A stretch of 64,000 nt of DNA, taken from contig DDEN01000041.1 in the NCBI GenBank assembly GCA_002336115.1, positions 135,395 to 199,394 on the forward strand, written 5' to 3'. The position numbers were made by a program, and so were the translations under genes. Positions 16,163-25,344 of this stretch are shown one piece after another. Position 1 is the first letter of the stretch. Each line of letters opens with the position of its first letter. Under the pieces are notes generated by a model, which was not told where the DNA came from, made no database searches, and saw only the letters and a program-made list of their open reading frames with translations. This stretch comes from Chitinophagaceae bacterium UBA1953 (GTDB lineage: Bacteria; Bacteroidota; Bacteroidia; Chitinophagales; Chitinophagaceae).

Positions 16163-17647
16163 CTATTGCTTTACAACTTTTCCATAAAACACCTGGTTGT
16201 TACCTTCATCTTTCACAACAACGAAATACATTCCGCTTGGCAAACCGCCTATCTGAATTTCATGATAACTGCCTGAAGCTTTCGATTGTTTCAGCACCTG
16301 ACCGATGGAAGAAATCACCGTAATAGTTTCTTTCCCGGTAAGCCCTGTTACCCGTGTAGCAGATGTTGTAACGCTTGGATACAAACCGATTTTAGCTTTA
16401 TTACAATCCATTGCTACAACAACCACATTACTGTATTCAAAAGTTCCGTCAACATCAACCATTTTCAGACGATATTGATTCGACCCCATTACTGCTGCAC
16501 CATCGAAAAACGTATAAGAACTGTTCGATCCTTTTGAAACAACCTTACCAATAGAAACAAAGCCATTGCCTGTGTTCCTTTCTACATCAAAATGGCTCAC
16601 CTCATCTTCAAGGGCTGTATTCCAGGTTAATACAGTATTGCAATTCTGTACCTTGCCGGTAAAGCTTGTCAAATGCACTGGAAGAGGGCCATCGGCAATT
16701 GTAGTGATACTCCATCCAATATTATGTCTGTCGCCAACATACTGCACTGCATCAGACCATTTTTGGTTTGCCTTTTTCCCACGCATATAAACCTTGAAAG
16801 TAAGTGACGTAATATTTGCTCCCATTATACGAACGCTGCCACTACCAGCTAAATTTCCATTAGCACCATCAAGATCAATACGGTCGCCAGGGTCAAATGT
16901 GTTTACAATTTTCCAGCCACCAGCAGGCATTGAACCAACAGCATCAGTTGTAACGGATAATGGATCGGTACCACTAAGCCGTTGCATTGTGTAACCGGTA
17001 TTTACTAATTCATATTCTGTTGTAAATGCAAGAAAAGTACTGGAATTAACATCTACGTTAGTTACTACATTTCCTCCTAAACCGGTAATGTGCATTATTG
17101 GATTTGTAACTGACCGACTGAAGGTGAAAGTTACTGTTCCCATATAATAACTAACACTCGGGGCGGTTGAAGCGTTACTGTTTGCTGCAAAAATTCCTTC
17201 GGCAGAAGTAAACATAGAAAGAGCACCGTTGCTGATTGCATTGTTACTGCTTTCGGCTTCAATTCCTGTTCCTGTTGGAGAAGGAGCTGCGGTGTAATAA
17301 CTGTTTAAAGGTTCGCCTACATCATTCATTGAGACATAAATAGGATGCTCTGTAGGTTGTTTTGGTTTTTGTGTTGAACTCACTCCAAACATTAATCCAT
17401 TGTCTCCGTTTCCTGACACATCAAGATATTGTTGATCCGAGTAAGAAGCTGTAACAGTTAATAAAGAAAAATTTGGATAATTACCACCTGGAATATTTTC
17501 AAATAACCAAGGCTGTGTTGAATACACAATTCCACTATTTGTATTAGGCCGCTCTTTACGGAACATTTCATATGATGTTTGCGCTGCAACACCTATTGAA
17601 AGCAACAGTAAAACAGCAAGCATTTGTAGTTTTAGAATTCGTTTCAT
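16163..17647 (-). CDS. Secreted protein with type A T9SS sorting domain
   Basis: A 494-residue protein with a signal peptide (MKRILKLQMLAVLLLLSIGVAAQ). The region from 25 to 320 is beta-rich with no named motif. Residues about 325-410 (LPVHLTSFTGKVQNCNTVLTW, HFDVERN) form the Fn3-like segment that commonly precedes the sorting domain. The last ~75 residues (IGLYPSVTTSATRV, SIGQVLKQSK, LPSGMYFVVVKDE) are a type A T9SS C-terminal domain. The gene starts 32 bp after the stop of the giant SdrD-like protein gene and ends in a strong terminator, suggesting both are made together. Confidence 0.8.
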   Translation of the reverse strand: MKRILKLQMLAVLLLLSIGVAAQTSYEMFRKERPNTNSGIVYSTQPWLFENIPGGNYPNFSLLTVTASYSDQQYLDVSGNGDNGLMFGVSSTQKPKQPTEHPIYVSMNDVGEPLNSYYTAAPSPTGTGIEAESSNNAISNGALSMFTSAEGIFAANSNASTAPSVSYYMGTVTFTFSRSVTNPIMHITGLGGNVVTNVDVNSSTFLAFTTEYELVNTGYTMQRLSGTDPLSVTTDAVGSMPAGGWKIVNTFDPGDRIDLDGANGNLAGSGSVRIMGANITSLTFKVYMRGKKANQKWSDAVQYVGDRHNIGWSITTIADGPLPVHLTSFTGKVQNCNTVLTWNTALEDEVSHFDVERNTGNGFVSIGKVVSKGSNSSYTFFDGAAVMGSNQYRLKMVDVDGTFEYSNVVVVAMDCNKAKIGLYPSVTTSATRVTGLTGKETITVISSIGQVLKQSKASGSYHEIQIGGLPSGMYFVVVKDEGNNQVFYGKVVKQ

Positions 17648-17679
17648 ATTGTTTATTTAAGTTTGAGAGTTATGAAATT

Positions 17680-20600
17680 TTAGTCAACGTTTCCGGGTCT
17701 CACATATACAATACCAAAGTTTACATCTGTTACATTCCTGTTCAGATATATCCATGCCGATTTAGAATCAATTGTTCCATCTGAACCGGCAGAAGACCCA
17801 ATATGTTCACCAGTAGGATAATAATATGAAGGGAGTGATGCGTTAACAGGAGCTGTTGATCCCACAGCTACATAATCTTTGCTCAGCATTACATAATACG
17901 TATTGCCGCCCTGCAGATTGGTAAATGAGAATGTGCCTTCATTTGCTGAAAGAACTGCAGGCAATTGCTGGATTGCATCTACCTTACCTGTTGTTGCATT
18001 AACCAGCAACACATATTCAGTTGGATATGGTGTGATATTAAAACCATTTACAGTATTATCAGTCAAACGGTTTGCATCATAGAACAAATTCCCGCTGATG
18101 CTGAACATCTGATCTGAACCTGAAGGAGTAATACCAAAGTCCAAGGTGAGGTTACCATTGCTGCCATCGCCATCAGTTGTTGGTTCTCCTCCAGTTGTTA
18201 ATGTGATATAATTACTTCTTAATTCATTCCCAGCCAGTACAACTCCGTTATCATCATTATCCACATCATTGTTTGGAGTAGCAGATGCAGTACCTGCCCC
18301 TGGTACATATCCCGAAGGCATAACAATTCCTGCTATGTAGTTACCAGGAGTTAAATAATTAAACTGGTAGGTTCCGCCTGATGCAGTGGTTGTACTTAGA
18401 ATTACATCTACAGCAGTAATAGCATTATCTCCATTCAGATCATCTGGCTGATTGTCGCCATTTGCATCAAAATAAAGATTAACCGTTACTCCGTTAATGC
18501 CAGATTCATTTGTATCATAAATACCATTATCATTCAAATCAGCCCATACAATATTTCCAAGACTTAACGTTCCACGCAACCCAAAATCAAGTGTCAGGTT
18601 TCCGTTATTTCCATCTCCATCAGTTGTTGGCTCAGCGCCTGTTGTTATTGTGATGAAATTACTCCTCACCTCGCCGCCAACCGTATTGACACCATTATTA
18701 TCAGTGTTGTTATCATTATTTGGCGATGCACTTGTTGCAGTTGCTGTACCAGCCACATACCCGGATGGAACCGCTACTCCAACAATATAATTACCAGGAG
18801 TTAACCCTGTGAATGTATAAACACCTGATGCACTTGTTACAGTTGAGGCAACTACAGCTCCATCAGGAAGATTATCGCCATTTGCGTCGGTATATAATTT
18901 AACTGTTACTCCATTTATACCCGGTTCGCCAGCATCCTGAATTCCATTATTATTTACATCGGCCCATACGTAATTGCCAATCACAAGCTGATTGCTCATA
19001 AAGCCTGCATCAACCGTAAGATTATTTTCATTGGCTGTAAGTGTTACGCTTACTGTACCGCTTACAGGATCACTGTCCTTTGTATCATCACCACCCTGAT
19101 TAGCAGGTGCAGCAACATAACCCGAAGGAGTTGTGAAACTTACTGTGTAAATGCCAGGAGCAAGATTAGCGAACAAGTAGTTTCCGTTTGCATCAGTTGT
19201 TGCTGTAACTGTTGCGCCACCAGAGTAAGTTAATGTAACTGTTACATCACTAATTCCTGCTTCACCTCCATCTTGTATCCCATTACCATTTGCATCATTC
19301 CATACTTTGTCGCCTATGGAACCCGTACCCTTCAAACCAAAATCCAAAGTAAGGTTTCCGTTATTTCCATCTCCATCAGTTGTTGGCTCAGCACCTGCAA
19401 CTAATGTGATATAATTACTTCTCACTTCACCATTTACCATAGTAACTCCGTTATTATCTGTATTATCGTCATTATCGGGCAATGCTGATGTTGAAGTTGT
19501 AGTTCCTGCAACATATCCTGAAGGCAAGGTTACTCCCACTATGTATTTGCCAGGGGCAATCCCCGCAAACGAATACAATCCGTTTGCATCAGTTGTTGTT
19601 GTTGCAAGTGCAGCCCCATCAGGAATATTGTCAGCGTTTGCATCGGCGTATAATTTAACAGTAGCGCCATTTATACCCGGCTCTCCGTTATCCTGCACGC
19701 CGTTGTTATTCTGATCGTTCCATACATAATTACCAAGTTTTAAAATGAGCGGAACAAAGCCCGCATCAACAGTATGATTCCATGTTCCGTATGGCACACT
19801 TATATTTGCAGCAACTCCATTTACCGGATCACTGTCTTTTGTATCATCTGTTCCCTGGTTTGGAGAAGAAGGTGAATAACCGGAAGGAGTAACAAACTGC
19901 ACATTATATGTAGTAGTTCCGTATTGTGCCGGGTCATAAAAATAATAGTAGCCATTTGCATCGGTAGTAGTTGTAGCAAGAACAGTTCCTGAAGTTGTTT
20001 TCAATTTAACTGTTACACCTTCAATACCTGTTTCTCCAGCATCCTGTATTCCATTCCCATTTGCATCGAGAAAAACGAAATCACCTAAACCATTATCTTT
20101 CCAAATGCCTAAATCACATGTGGCATTGTAATTTGTATTAACAGCACCGGTTCCATCAGGTTCAGTGGAAGATGAAAGTGTAACAGGCAAAGTTGATATA
20201 GTATGAGTAGTTGTATTCTGTGTTATTCCATTATTATCCTTATCAATATTATTATCGGGGTCTCCACCATTTATTGTACTCTTGTAAAACCATGTTTGAT
20301 CCCCGATTGTTACAAAATAACTGCCTGCTGCAAGATTTGAAACAATGTACTCCCCATTATCATTCGTTGTAGTAACTACAGGAGTAAAGCCTGCATCAGC
20401 TACACCATCATTATTGTTATCCTGATAAACTGTAACAATAATCTGTCCCACACCGGGTTCACCTGCATCCTGTAATCCATTATCATTTTTATCAAGCCAT
20501 ACTGTATTTCCTAATGCCAATCCTGAATTTGGCGTTACACAAAAGTCATCAAGATATAATTGGCCGTTTGCATCTTTCCAGAATCCCACAGTAGCATATA

Positions 20601-21996
20601 CCGCTCCTGCAGGTGCTATTGCTGAAACATTGTATTTCTGCCAGCTTGTAGATGTTACCTGAGTGTAACTTTCAACCCCAATTTTTTGCCAAGAGGAATT
20701 GTAAAAACTTATATCAATATCGGCCCATCCGGTTCCTGATAATACTTTTGCAAATGCAGTAACACTATAAATTTTTCCTGCAGTTACGTTAAATGACTGC
20801 CCTGCTCCACCTTGCAAACCGCTGGCAATAGTTGCAGATTTTGAACCTGAATATACTGGCGATGTAAGAATAGTTGTGTTTCCCCAATTATCCCAACTGG
20901 TAAGCCCACTTTCAAAACCCGGGTTGGAGATAAGATTGCCTGTACATGCACAGCAGGCTGCACATGTAATATTTCCATTGAATTTTGCAATATGTAACTC
21001 CCCTGCATTGGGTTTTGTAAAACTTTTTGCCACAACCTGGCCTGTAATATTACCTGAAGCAGTATATGTAACTGACGCATTAGGAGCAAAAACTGATCCT
21101 ATAATTAAATTTGAATTTGTAATTGCAAGAGATGTAGTATTATAAAAATTCCAGATTACATATGGAGCAATACTCGTTTCCAGGTAATTGTCAGATTGAG
21201 AACCCACAACAATTTTTACATTACTCCAGGAAAATGTGCCCGCCGCATCAACATTAATAACTAAGGGATTTGAAGCAGACGGAAGATTTCCTGTAAGATT
21301 AATCTGGCTGTAAGTGTTCAACGCTGAACCAGATACATTCCATACATTGGTTGAAGTTGAATTCAAATTCAATGTAGCTTGCCCTGTTAACAAGGTTGCA
21401 GTAACATTTCCGGCACAGCCTGCCATTGTAGTTGCCTGTGTCCTGAAATCTGTAAATGCTGTACTGAAATTTACAAGTGAAGTTGAATTCTGTACAGATG
21501 AAGCCGACTGAATCGTAGAGTTTACTCTCACATATTGAGTTGATGTTGCTGTAGGCGGGTTGCCTATATCTATTCCACCGCCATTAGCGACAGCACTACT
21601 TCCTGAAAGAGAAGAAAATCGAACATAATGATCATCAGTAAGGCTGTTTTTACCATCAACTTTAAAAATGTTTCCGCCATTAAGCCCGGTAAGTCCGCCA
21701 CCAACAACTAAAGCATATTTAATTCCACTAATGCTTACATACGGCTGACCGCCGGTTGCATTATTTGCGGTTCGCTGTGCATTTCCTTTTACAACCAGAT
21801 TGCCACCAACAGCAATTGCGCCTTCTATATCACCGGCAGTAATGCTCAAATCTCCTTCTGTAAAGATGTTAAAATCCTGAGCAGAAGTAAGTGGATTTTG
21901 TGCAAACAAGCTTGAACTATTGGCAAAAAACATCATGAGCAGAACTATCGGAATCTGCAAATACGATCTGATTTTTTCAGAGTAATTTTTTTTCAT
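17680..21996 (-). CDS. Giant secreted protein: choice-of-anchor A domain, carbohydrate-binding-like domain and six SdrD-like B domains
   Basis: 1438 residues. Order: signal peptide (1-33); choice-of-anchor A domain (about 38-345: DFNIFTEGDLSITAGDIEGAIAVGGNLVV); a Cys-rich link (CAACCACTG); a galactose-binding-like or CBM-like domain (about 355-490: LISNPGFESGLTSWDNWGN); six SdrD-type B domains starting near residues 492, 635, 754, 893, 1005 and 1145. Each opens with a Gly-x-x-Val/Phe-Trp-x-Asp-x-Asn-x-Asn-Gly calcium-loop-like motif and a GEPGINGVTV-type strand. A last domain (about 1300-1438) follows. No T9SS sorting domain is visible at the C-terminus. Likely a calcium-stabilised surface adhesin or stalk; inferred from family. 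Confidence 0.85.
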   Translation of the reverse strand: MKKNYSEKIRSYLQIPIVLLMMFFANSSSLFAQNPLTSAQDFNIFTEGDLSITAGDIEGAIAVGGNLVVKGNAQRTANNATGGQPYVSISGIKYALVVGGGLTGLNGGNIFKVDGKNSLTDDHYVRFSSLSGSSAVANGGGIDIGNPPTATSTQYVRVNSTIQSASSVQNSTSLVNFSTAFTDFRTQATTMAGCAGNVTATLLTGQATLNLNSTSTNVWNVSGSALNTYSQINLTGNLPSASNPLVINVDAAGTFSWSNVKIVVGSQSDNYLETSIAPYVIWNFYNTTSLAITNSNLIIGSVFAPNASVTYTASGNITGQVVAKSFTKPNAGELHIAKFNGNITCAACCACTGNLISNPGFESGLTSWDNWGNTTILTSPVYSGSKSATIASGLQGGAGQSFNVTAGKIYSVTAFAKVLSGTGWADIDISFYNSSWQKIGVESYTQVTSTSWQKYNVSAIAPAGAVYATVGFWKDANGQLYLDDFCVTPNSGLALGNTVWLDKNDNGLQDAGEPGVGQIIVTVYQDNNNDGVADAGFTPVVTTTNDNGEYIVSNLAAGSYFVTIGDQTWFYKSTINGGDPDNNIDKDNNGITQNTTTHTISTLPVTLSSSTEPDGTGAVNTNYNATCDLGIWKDNGLGDFVFLDANGNGIQDAGETGIEGVTVKLKTTSGTVLATTTTDANGYYYFYDPAQYGTTTYNVQFVTPSGYSPSSPNQGTDDTKDSDPVNGVAANISVPYGTWNHTVDAGFVPLILKLGNYVWNDQNNNGVQDNGEPGINGATVKLYADANADNIPDGAALATTTTDANGLYSFAGIAPGKYIVGVTLPSGYVAGTTTSTSALPDNDDNTDNNGVTMVNGEVRSNYITLVAGAEPTTDGDGNNGNLTLDFGLKGTGSIGDKVWNDANGNGIQDGGEAGISDVTVTLTYSGGATVTATTDANGNYLFANLAPGIYTVSFTTPSGYVAAPANQGGDDTKDSDPVSGTVSVTLTANENNLTVDAGFMSNQLVIGNYVWADVNNNGIQDAGEPGINGVTVKLYTDANGDNLPDGAVVASTVTSASGVYTFTGLTPGNYIVGVAVPSGYVAGTATATSASPNNDNNTDNNGVNTVGGEVRSNFITITTGAEPTTDGDGNNGNLTLDFGLRGTLSLGNIVWADLNDNGIYDTNESGINGVTVNLYFDANGDNQPDDLNGDNAITAVDVILSTTTASGGTYQFNYLTPGNYIAGIVMPSGYVPGAGTASATPNNDVDNDDNGVVLAGNELRSNYITLTTGGEPTTDGDGSNGNLTLDFGITPSGSDQMFSISGNLFYDANRLTDNTVNGFNITPYPTEYVLLVNATTGKVDAIQQLPAVLSANEGTFSFTNLQGGNTYYVMLSKDYVAVGSTAPVNASLPSYYYPTGEHIGSSAGSDGTIDSKSAWIYLNRNVTDVNFGIVYVRPGNVD
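18596..18636. repeat. 41-bp exact repeat within SdrD-like B domains, copy 1
   Basis: This stretch (AGGTTTCCG...CTCAGC on the plus strand) is identical to 19352-19392. It encodes the TTDGDGNNGNLTL segment of a B domain. Confidence 0.85.
19352..19392. repeat. 41-bp exact repeat within SdrD-like B domains, copy 2
   Basis: Identical to 18596-18636, about 756 bp away. A third, diverged copy lies near 18145-18180. Points to duplication or gene conversion among B domains. Confidence 0.85.
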
Positions 21997-22640
21997 TTAA
22001 CGTCAGTTTTAGGGTAACTAAACGGTTAAACAAAAGACAAAGGATCCAAACAAATACAGCTTTTTCGGGGAAAATTGGAAATACGGATCAATCAGATATT
22101 TTGGACTTTAAGCACTTATGAAAGCCATCCAAGCGAATAAACTTCTCAACATAACGTAATTAGGTTGAGTTTACTTTTAAAAAAAACGTTACTAAATATT
22201 CGCTTACAACAATTATTACATTGCCGGAAGCAAATAACGGGTATTCATTTTTTCGACCTGAATAATAAACTTTCAGCTTAATTTAATTAAGCCATCAAAA
22301 AAGAAATGATAAGGAAAACATGTCTAAAACAAATCTGCAACAGCAAAAAGCCCAGACAAAAATTGATAAGGTAACGGAATTCAGAAGGATTGGAGAATTT
22401 TTCAGCAGGATAATGTGATTCCGATTAAAAACTATTAAAGAGCTGTAAAATTATGGAATTAAAATTAAATTCAAATTTTTTTTGCGTTTTTGCTAACCCT
22501 ATGCCGTTATAAGAACATAAAACAGGTTTCCGCAAAGACAATAAAATTTTTTCAGTTTATGATATACTGCCTAATGTTGCAACATTAACGTACAAGATTG
22601 GCTTTATACCCCGATATTATCCGACCATGCAAAAGCATAC
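21997..22640. other. 644-bp gene-poor intergenic region
   Basis: It lies between the start of the giant secreted protein gene and the stop of the lipoprotein gene, both on the minus strand. It is AT-rich and holds no gene of normal size. It must contain the promoter of the giant gene and any terminator of the 22.6-28.3 kb operon, but I could not find a clear hairpin with a T-run or a full -33/-7 pair. A 32-codon plus-strand reading frame at 22320-22418 is the only coding candidate. Confidence 0.6.
22320..22418 (+). CDS. Possible small protein, 32 residues
   Basis: ATG to TGA encodes MSKTNLQQQKAQTKIDKVTE and a further 12 residues ending in FFSRIM. It is polar and basic with an aromatic tail and would be largely helical. 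It starts after an A-rich leader (AAGGAAAAC), which suits initiation in this phylum. There is no homology I recognise and chance occurrence is quite possible. Confidence 0.2.
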   Translation: MSKTNLQQQKAQTKIDKVTEFRRIGEFFSRIM

Positions 22641-23540
22641 TTATTTTACAAACTGCCATTTCATTTCTGCATCATCCCAATTAAATTCATATACAGTTTC
22701 CTGTTTTTCTGTAGGTGCAGTAAGATTAAAGTTAAATTCAACACCATAAATCTGCATTCCACCAAATTGAGTAAATCTGAAACGTCGTACTTTATCATCA
22801 CCCCTTGGCCCGAGATTAAGAAGAGATAATACCACTTTCCGCTTACCTGAAAACTCTCCCTTTTTATTAAGTGTAATGGCATAAATATCACTTGTTCTTG
22901 CACTACCCATGTAAAGAGTTCTTTTACCCGGTGCATAAGAAATTCCCATTCCAAGTATGTCAATACCTGTAATTTTATCAATCACTTCTCCGGTTGAGGC
23001 ATCAAGCGCATACACAACACCTCTTTCATGTGTACGATCACTTCCCATGACAGAAGACGCATACAATGTATTTGTTTCACACAAGTAAGCCAACCCAAGT
23101 ATTCCGTAAGGATTCTGAACTGTAACTGAATCAGAAACGGGCAACTCTGCAAATACACTCATAATTCCCGATTCTGAATCGACCCGATAAAGCATGTTTT
23201 GTTTTGCAGTAGGATTATTATAAACATTTACCACTGGTACCGGGCCAACAAAACAATTTCCAAATTGATCAAGCTGTATTGGCCCCATCCATCCTGCTGC
23301 TTTCCATGACGGATGCTGATACCGCCTTGGTTCTCCCTGGTTTTGCAGCTCAATTAAAACTAACCCCATCGTCTTTTTCTCCGAAGTACTGAAGGCAGAA
23401 CGTGCTGGATTAAACCCAACAGCACGAACAAAAGAAGGTAGCTTCTTACAATCATTGCTCTGAAATTCCACTTCTTCATTACAGGAAACAAAAAAAGAAG
23501 AAACAATCAACAATGTTATTGTAAGAAAAAGAAGACGCAT
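22641..23540 (-). CDS. Lipoprotein with beta-propeller-like repeats
   Basis: From the ATG at 23540 the protein begins with a lipoprotein signal (MRLLFLTITLLIVSSFFVSC, lipidated Cys20). The frame is open upstream to 23585 inside the preceding gene, but only the 23540 start gives a proper signal. The body has repeated segments such as PYGILGLAYLCETNTLYASS, GVVYALDASTGEVIDKITG and GMGISYAPGKRTLYMG, like blades of a six- or seven-bladed propeller of the SMP-30/NHL type. It is the last gene of the five-gene operon, 13 bp after the amine-oxidase-like gene. Function unknown. Confidence 0.75.
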   Translation of the reverse strand: MRLLFLTITLLIVSSFFVSCNEEVEFQSNDCKKLPSFVRAVGFNPARSAFSTSEKKTMGLVLIELQNQGEPRRYQHPSWKAAGWMGPIQLDQFGNCFVGPVPVVNVYNNPTAKQNMLYRVDSESGIMSVFAELPVSDSVTVQNPYGILGLAYLCETNTLYASSVMGSDRTHERGVVYALDASTGEVIDKITGIDILGMGISYAPGKRTLYMGSARTSDIYAITLNKKGEFSGKRKVVLSLLNLGPRGDDKVRRFRFTQFGGMQIYGVEFNFNLTAPTEKQETVYEFNWDDAEMKWQFVK

Positions 23541-23553
23541 AAAAACCGGTTTA

Positions 23554-25344
23554 TTATTTTTTTGCAGGTATAAACATTGGCCCACAGAAACAAGGGAAAA
23601 TCTTTGTTTCGTAAACCCCTTTGCTGTTCAGCACATTTTCGGCCCAGCAATATTCATTTCCTTTCCTGTCATCATTACGTAATTGAGCAACATACCAAAC
23701 TATCAGTGACGCATTTTGAATGTCTTCTGCATCGGGCTCAATAAATTTTTCAGGCCCTTGCCTGTAATCGGCATTGCAACATGGGCCAATTGTTACCAGA
23801 TCGCTTTCTCCTTCATCTCTTGCATTATCATGCTTTGAAACATACACATAAGCATAATCGCCTCGCCCACCATCTTTAAACTGCCCTTTTCCCGGCTCCA
23901 TAAAGTAACTTCCTTTTGCACCATCAATTCTGTATTGAAATCCTTCCGGCGTAAACATGGTTGCAGGCCCCTGCAATTGCCATTGTTCTTTTTTCCATTG
24001 CATCCAGTTGCTATTTTTCCATTCATAAAAATTACTGTGATCGTCAGCAAATGCAATGCGAAAAACAGGACGGTAGGTTGCTGTACTGCTACACCCTCTT
24101 CCAAGACTTGCAGCAGTTATCCTAAATCTGCCATCATTATAAAACTCATATCGTTGCCTGTAATTATAACTGCACGGGGTTGGCCACCCCTCAGAACGGA
24201 AAGTCTGTTCTAGTACAAACCCAATTTTTTGCTCTGCATCATCCAGCAAGTCAACAATCTTTGGCGGTTCCCAGGCAAGTACTGCAGCCTGGCTGAAAAA
24301 AGGACAGCCTACTGCATCACTATAACCAAAACCATCTGATCCGCTATAGTTAACATGAACATCAACAAGTTTAGCGTTACGCAAAACAGGTTTACCATTA
24401 TATAATACGTTGTTTATTCGCAAACCATCACTGCTTGTAAGCATATACTTCATCTCCCATCCGTTACGGGCAAGCTTTTGTTCCTGCTCACAGAAGCAGG
24501 CTGTTATTTTATCATCCTGTAGTTTACGTTCAGAAATCAAGGGGGCTGCAGGACCCGTTTTTCCTGAATAGATCCAACGAACACCCACCAGCCTGTAATC
24601 TGTAAGATCAACAATTGCCCAGAGCGTTTTTTCACCAAGAAGAAAAGTAGGTGCAACACACAAATGCCGGCTTCGTTCACAACGTGTTTGGTTAAGCGAC
24701 GTTTTATAATACTGGGCAAGCAGTTTTTTTTCATCGGGTTTAAATCCTAATGCTTTTTCTACTTCAGGTGATTCCATTGCAATTTTGTTTGCCATAGCTA
24801 CAAGGCTTGGGGGCAAATCGGGCTGGGATTGGCTGAAATAAAATCGGTTTAATACTCGCTGCGTACCAGCATCAACAATAGCAACAGAAGTGTTGTTTAG
24901 CGCATAATTATACATTTCAACCCGGTAGCAGTCAGCAAGATTGTATGCCAACTTTATACCAGCCATATCGCTTTCTCTTGCCTGGTGAATACCAAAAATT
25001 TCATTACGAAATGGAAGATGTGTTGCCGGATCAAACAGAAATTGTGTAAAAACAGAATCATTCAGTGCCACTGATTCTGCAAGTTTCTGTTTTCCAGAAG
25101 CGCTGTCGGCATAGAGTAAAACAGGCTTTTTTTGCTGAAGTGCATCTTTAATTTTATCAACCCGCTGCTGCACAAAAGGAAAAGTAATTAAGGTATCGGC
25201 CGCAGCCAGTACCGATTCAAGTGCATCTTTATCATAACCTTTATGTTCTGTAACACTATTGCCGCTGTTACAACTATTGCCAAAAACAATAGCAGCAGAA
25301 ACAATAAAAAAATTAAACCACCCTCGTATTATTTTATTTTCCAT
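23554..25344 (-). CDS. Copper-amine-oxidase-like lipoprotein lacking the copper ligands
   Basis: 596 residues with a lipobox ending at Cys25 (FGNSC). Several segments line up by eye with copper amine oxidases: TLWAIVDLTDYRLVGV with the 'vDl...vv' strand of domain 3; SSDGLRINNVLYNGKPVLRN with the 'REGL..nVsY' strand; FGYSDAVGC near the catalytic Asp; SYNYRQRYEFYNDGRF with the NY(D/E) motif whose Tyr becomes topaquinone (here Tyr395); and DAEDIQNASLIVWYVAQLRND with the 'd.ViWht.g' strand. At the His-x-His copper site it reads Tyr424-Arg-Pro426, and the third His is not evident. It therefore looks like a pseudoenzyme or one with another cofactor. The start overlaps the MauG-like gene by 16 bp. 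Confidence 0.5.
   Translation of the reverse strand: MENKIIRGWFNFFIVSAAIVFGNSCNSGNSVTEHKGYDKDALESVLAAADTLITFPFVQQRVDKIKDALQQKKPVLLYADSASGKQKLAESVALNDSVFTQFLFDPATHLPFRNEIFGIHQARESDMAGIKLAYNLADCYRVEMYNYALNNTSVAIVDAGTQRVLNRFYFSQSQPDLPPSLVAMANKIAMESPEVEKALGFKPDEKKLLAQYYKTSLNQTRCERSRHLCVAPTFLLGEKTLWAIVDLTDYRLVGVRWIYSGKTGPAAPLISERKLQDDKITACFCEQEQKLARNGWEMKYMLTSSDGLRINNVLYNGKPVLRNAKLVDVHVNYSGSDGFGYSDAVGCPFFSQAAVLAWEPPKIVDLLDDAEQKIGFVLEQTFRSEGWPTPCSYNYRQRYEFYNDGRFRITAASLGRGCSSTATYRPVFRIAFADDHSNFYEWKNSNWMQWKKEQWQLQGPATMFTPEGFQYRIDGAKGSYFMEPGKGQFKDGGRGDYAYVYVSKHDNARDEGESDLVTIGPCCNADYRQGPEKFIEPDAEDIQNASLIVWYVAQLRNDDRKGNEYCWAENVLNSKGVYETKIFPCFCGPMFIPAKK

Noticed and set aside
18596..19392. Assembly duplication in the SdrD-like gene
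   Set aside because: The exact 41-bp repeats sit within otherwise diverged domains, so local duplication or gene conversion explains them better than an assembly artefact. Long reads would settle this.
17680..21996. CRISPR array
   Set aside because: The repeats are long, coding, in frame and imperfect, with no regular spacer lengths. They are protein domains.
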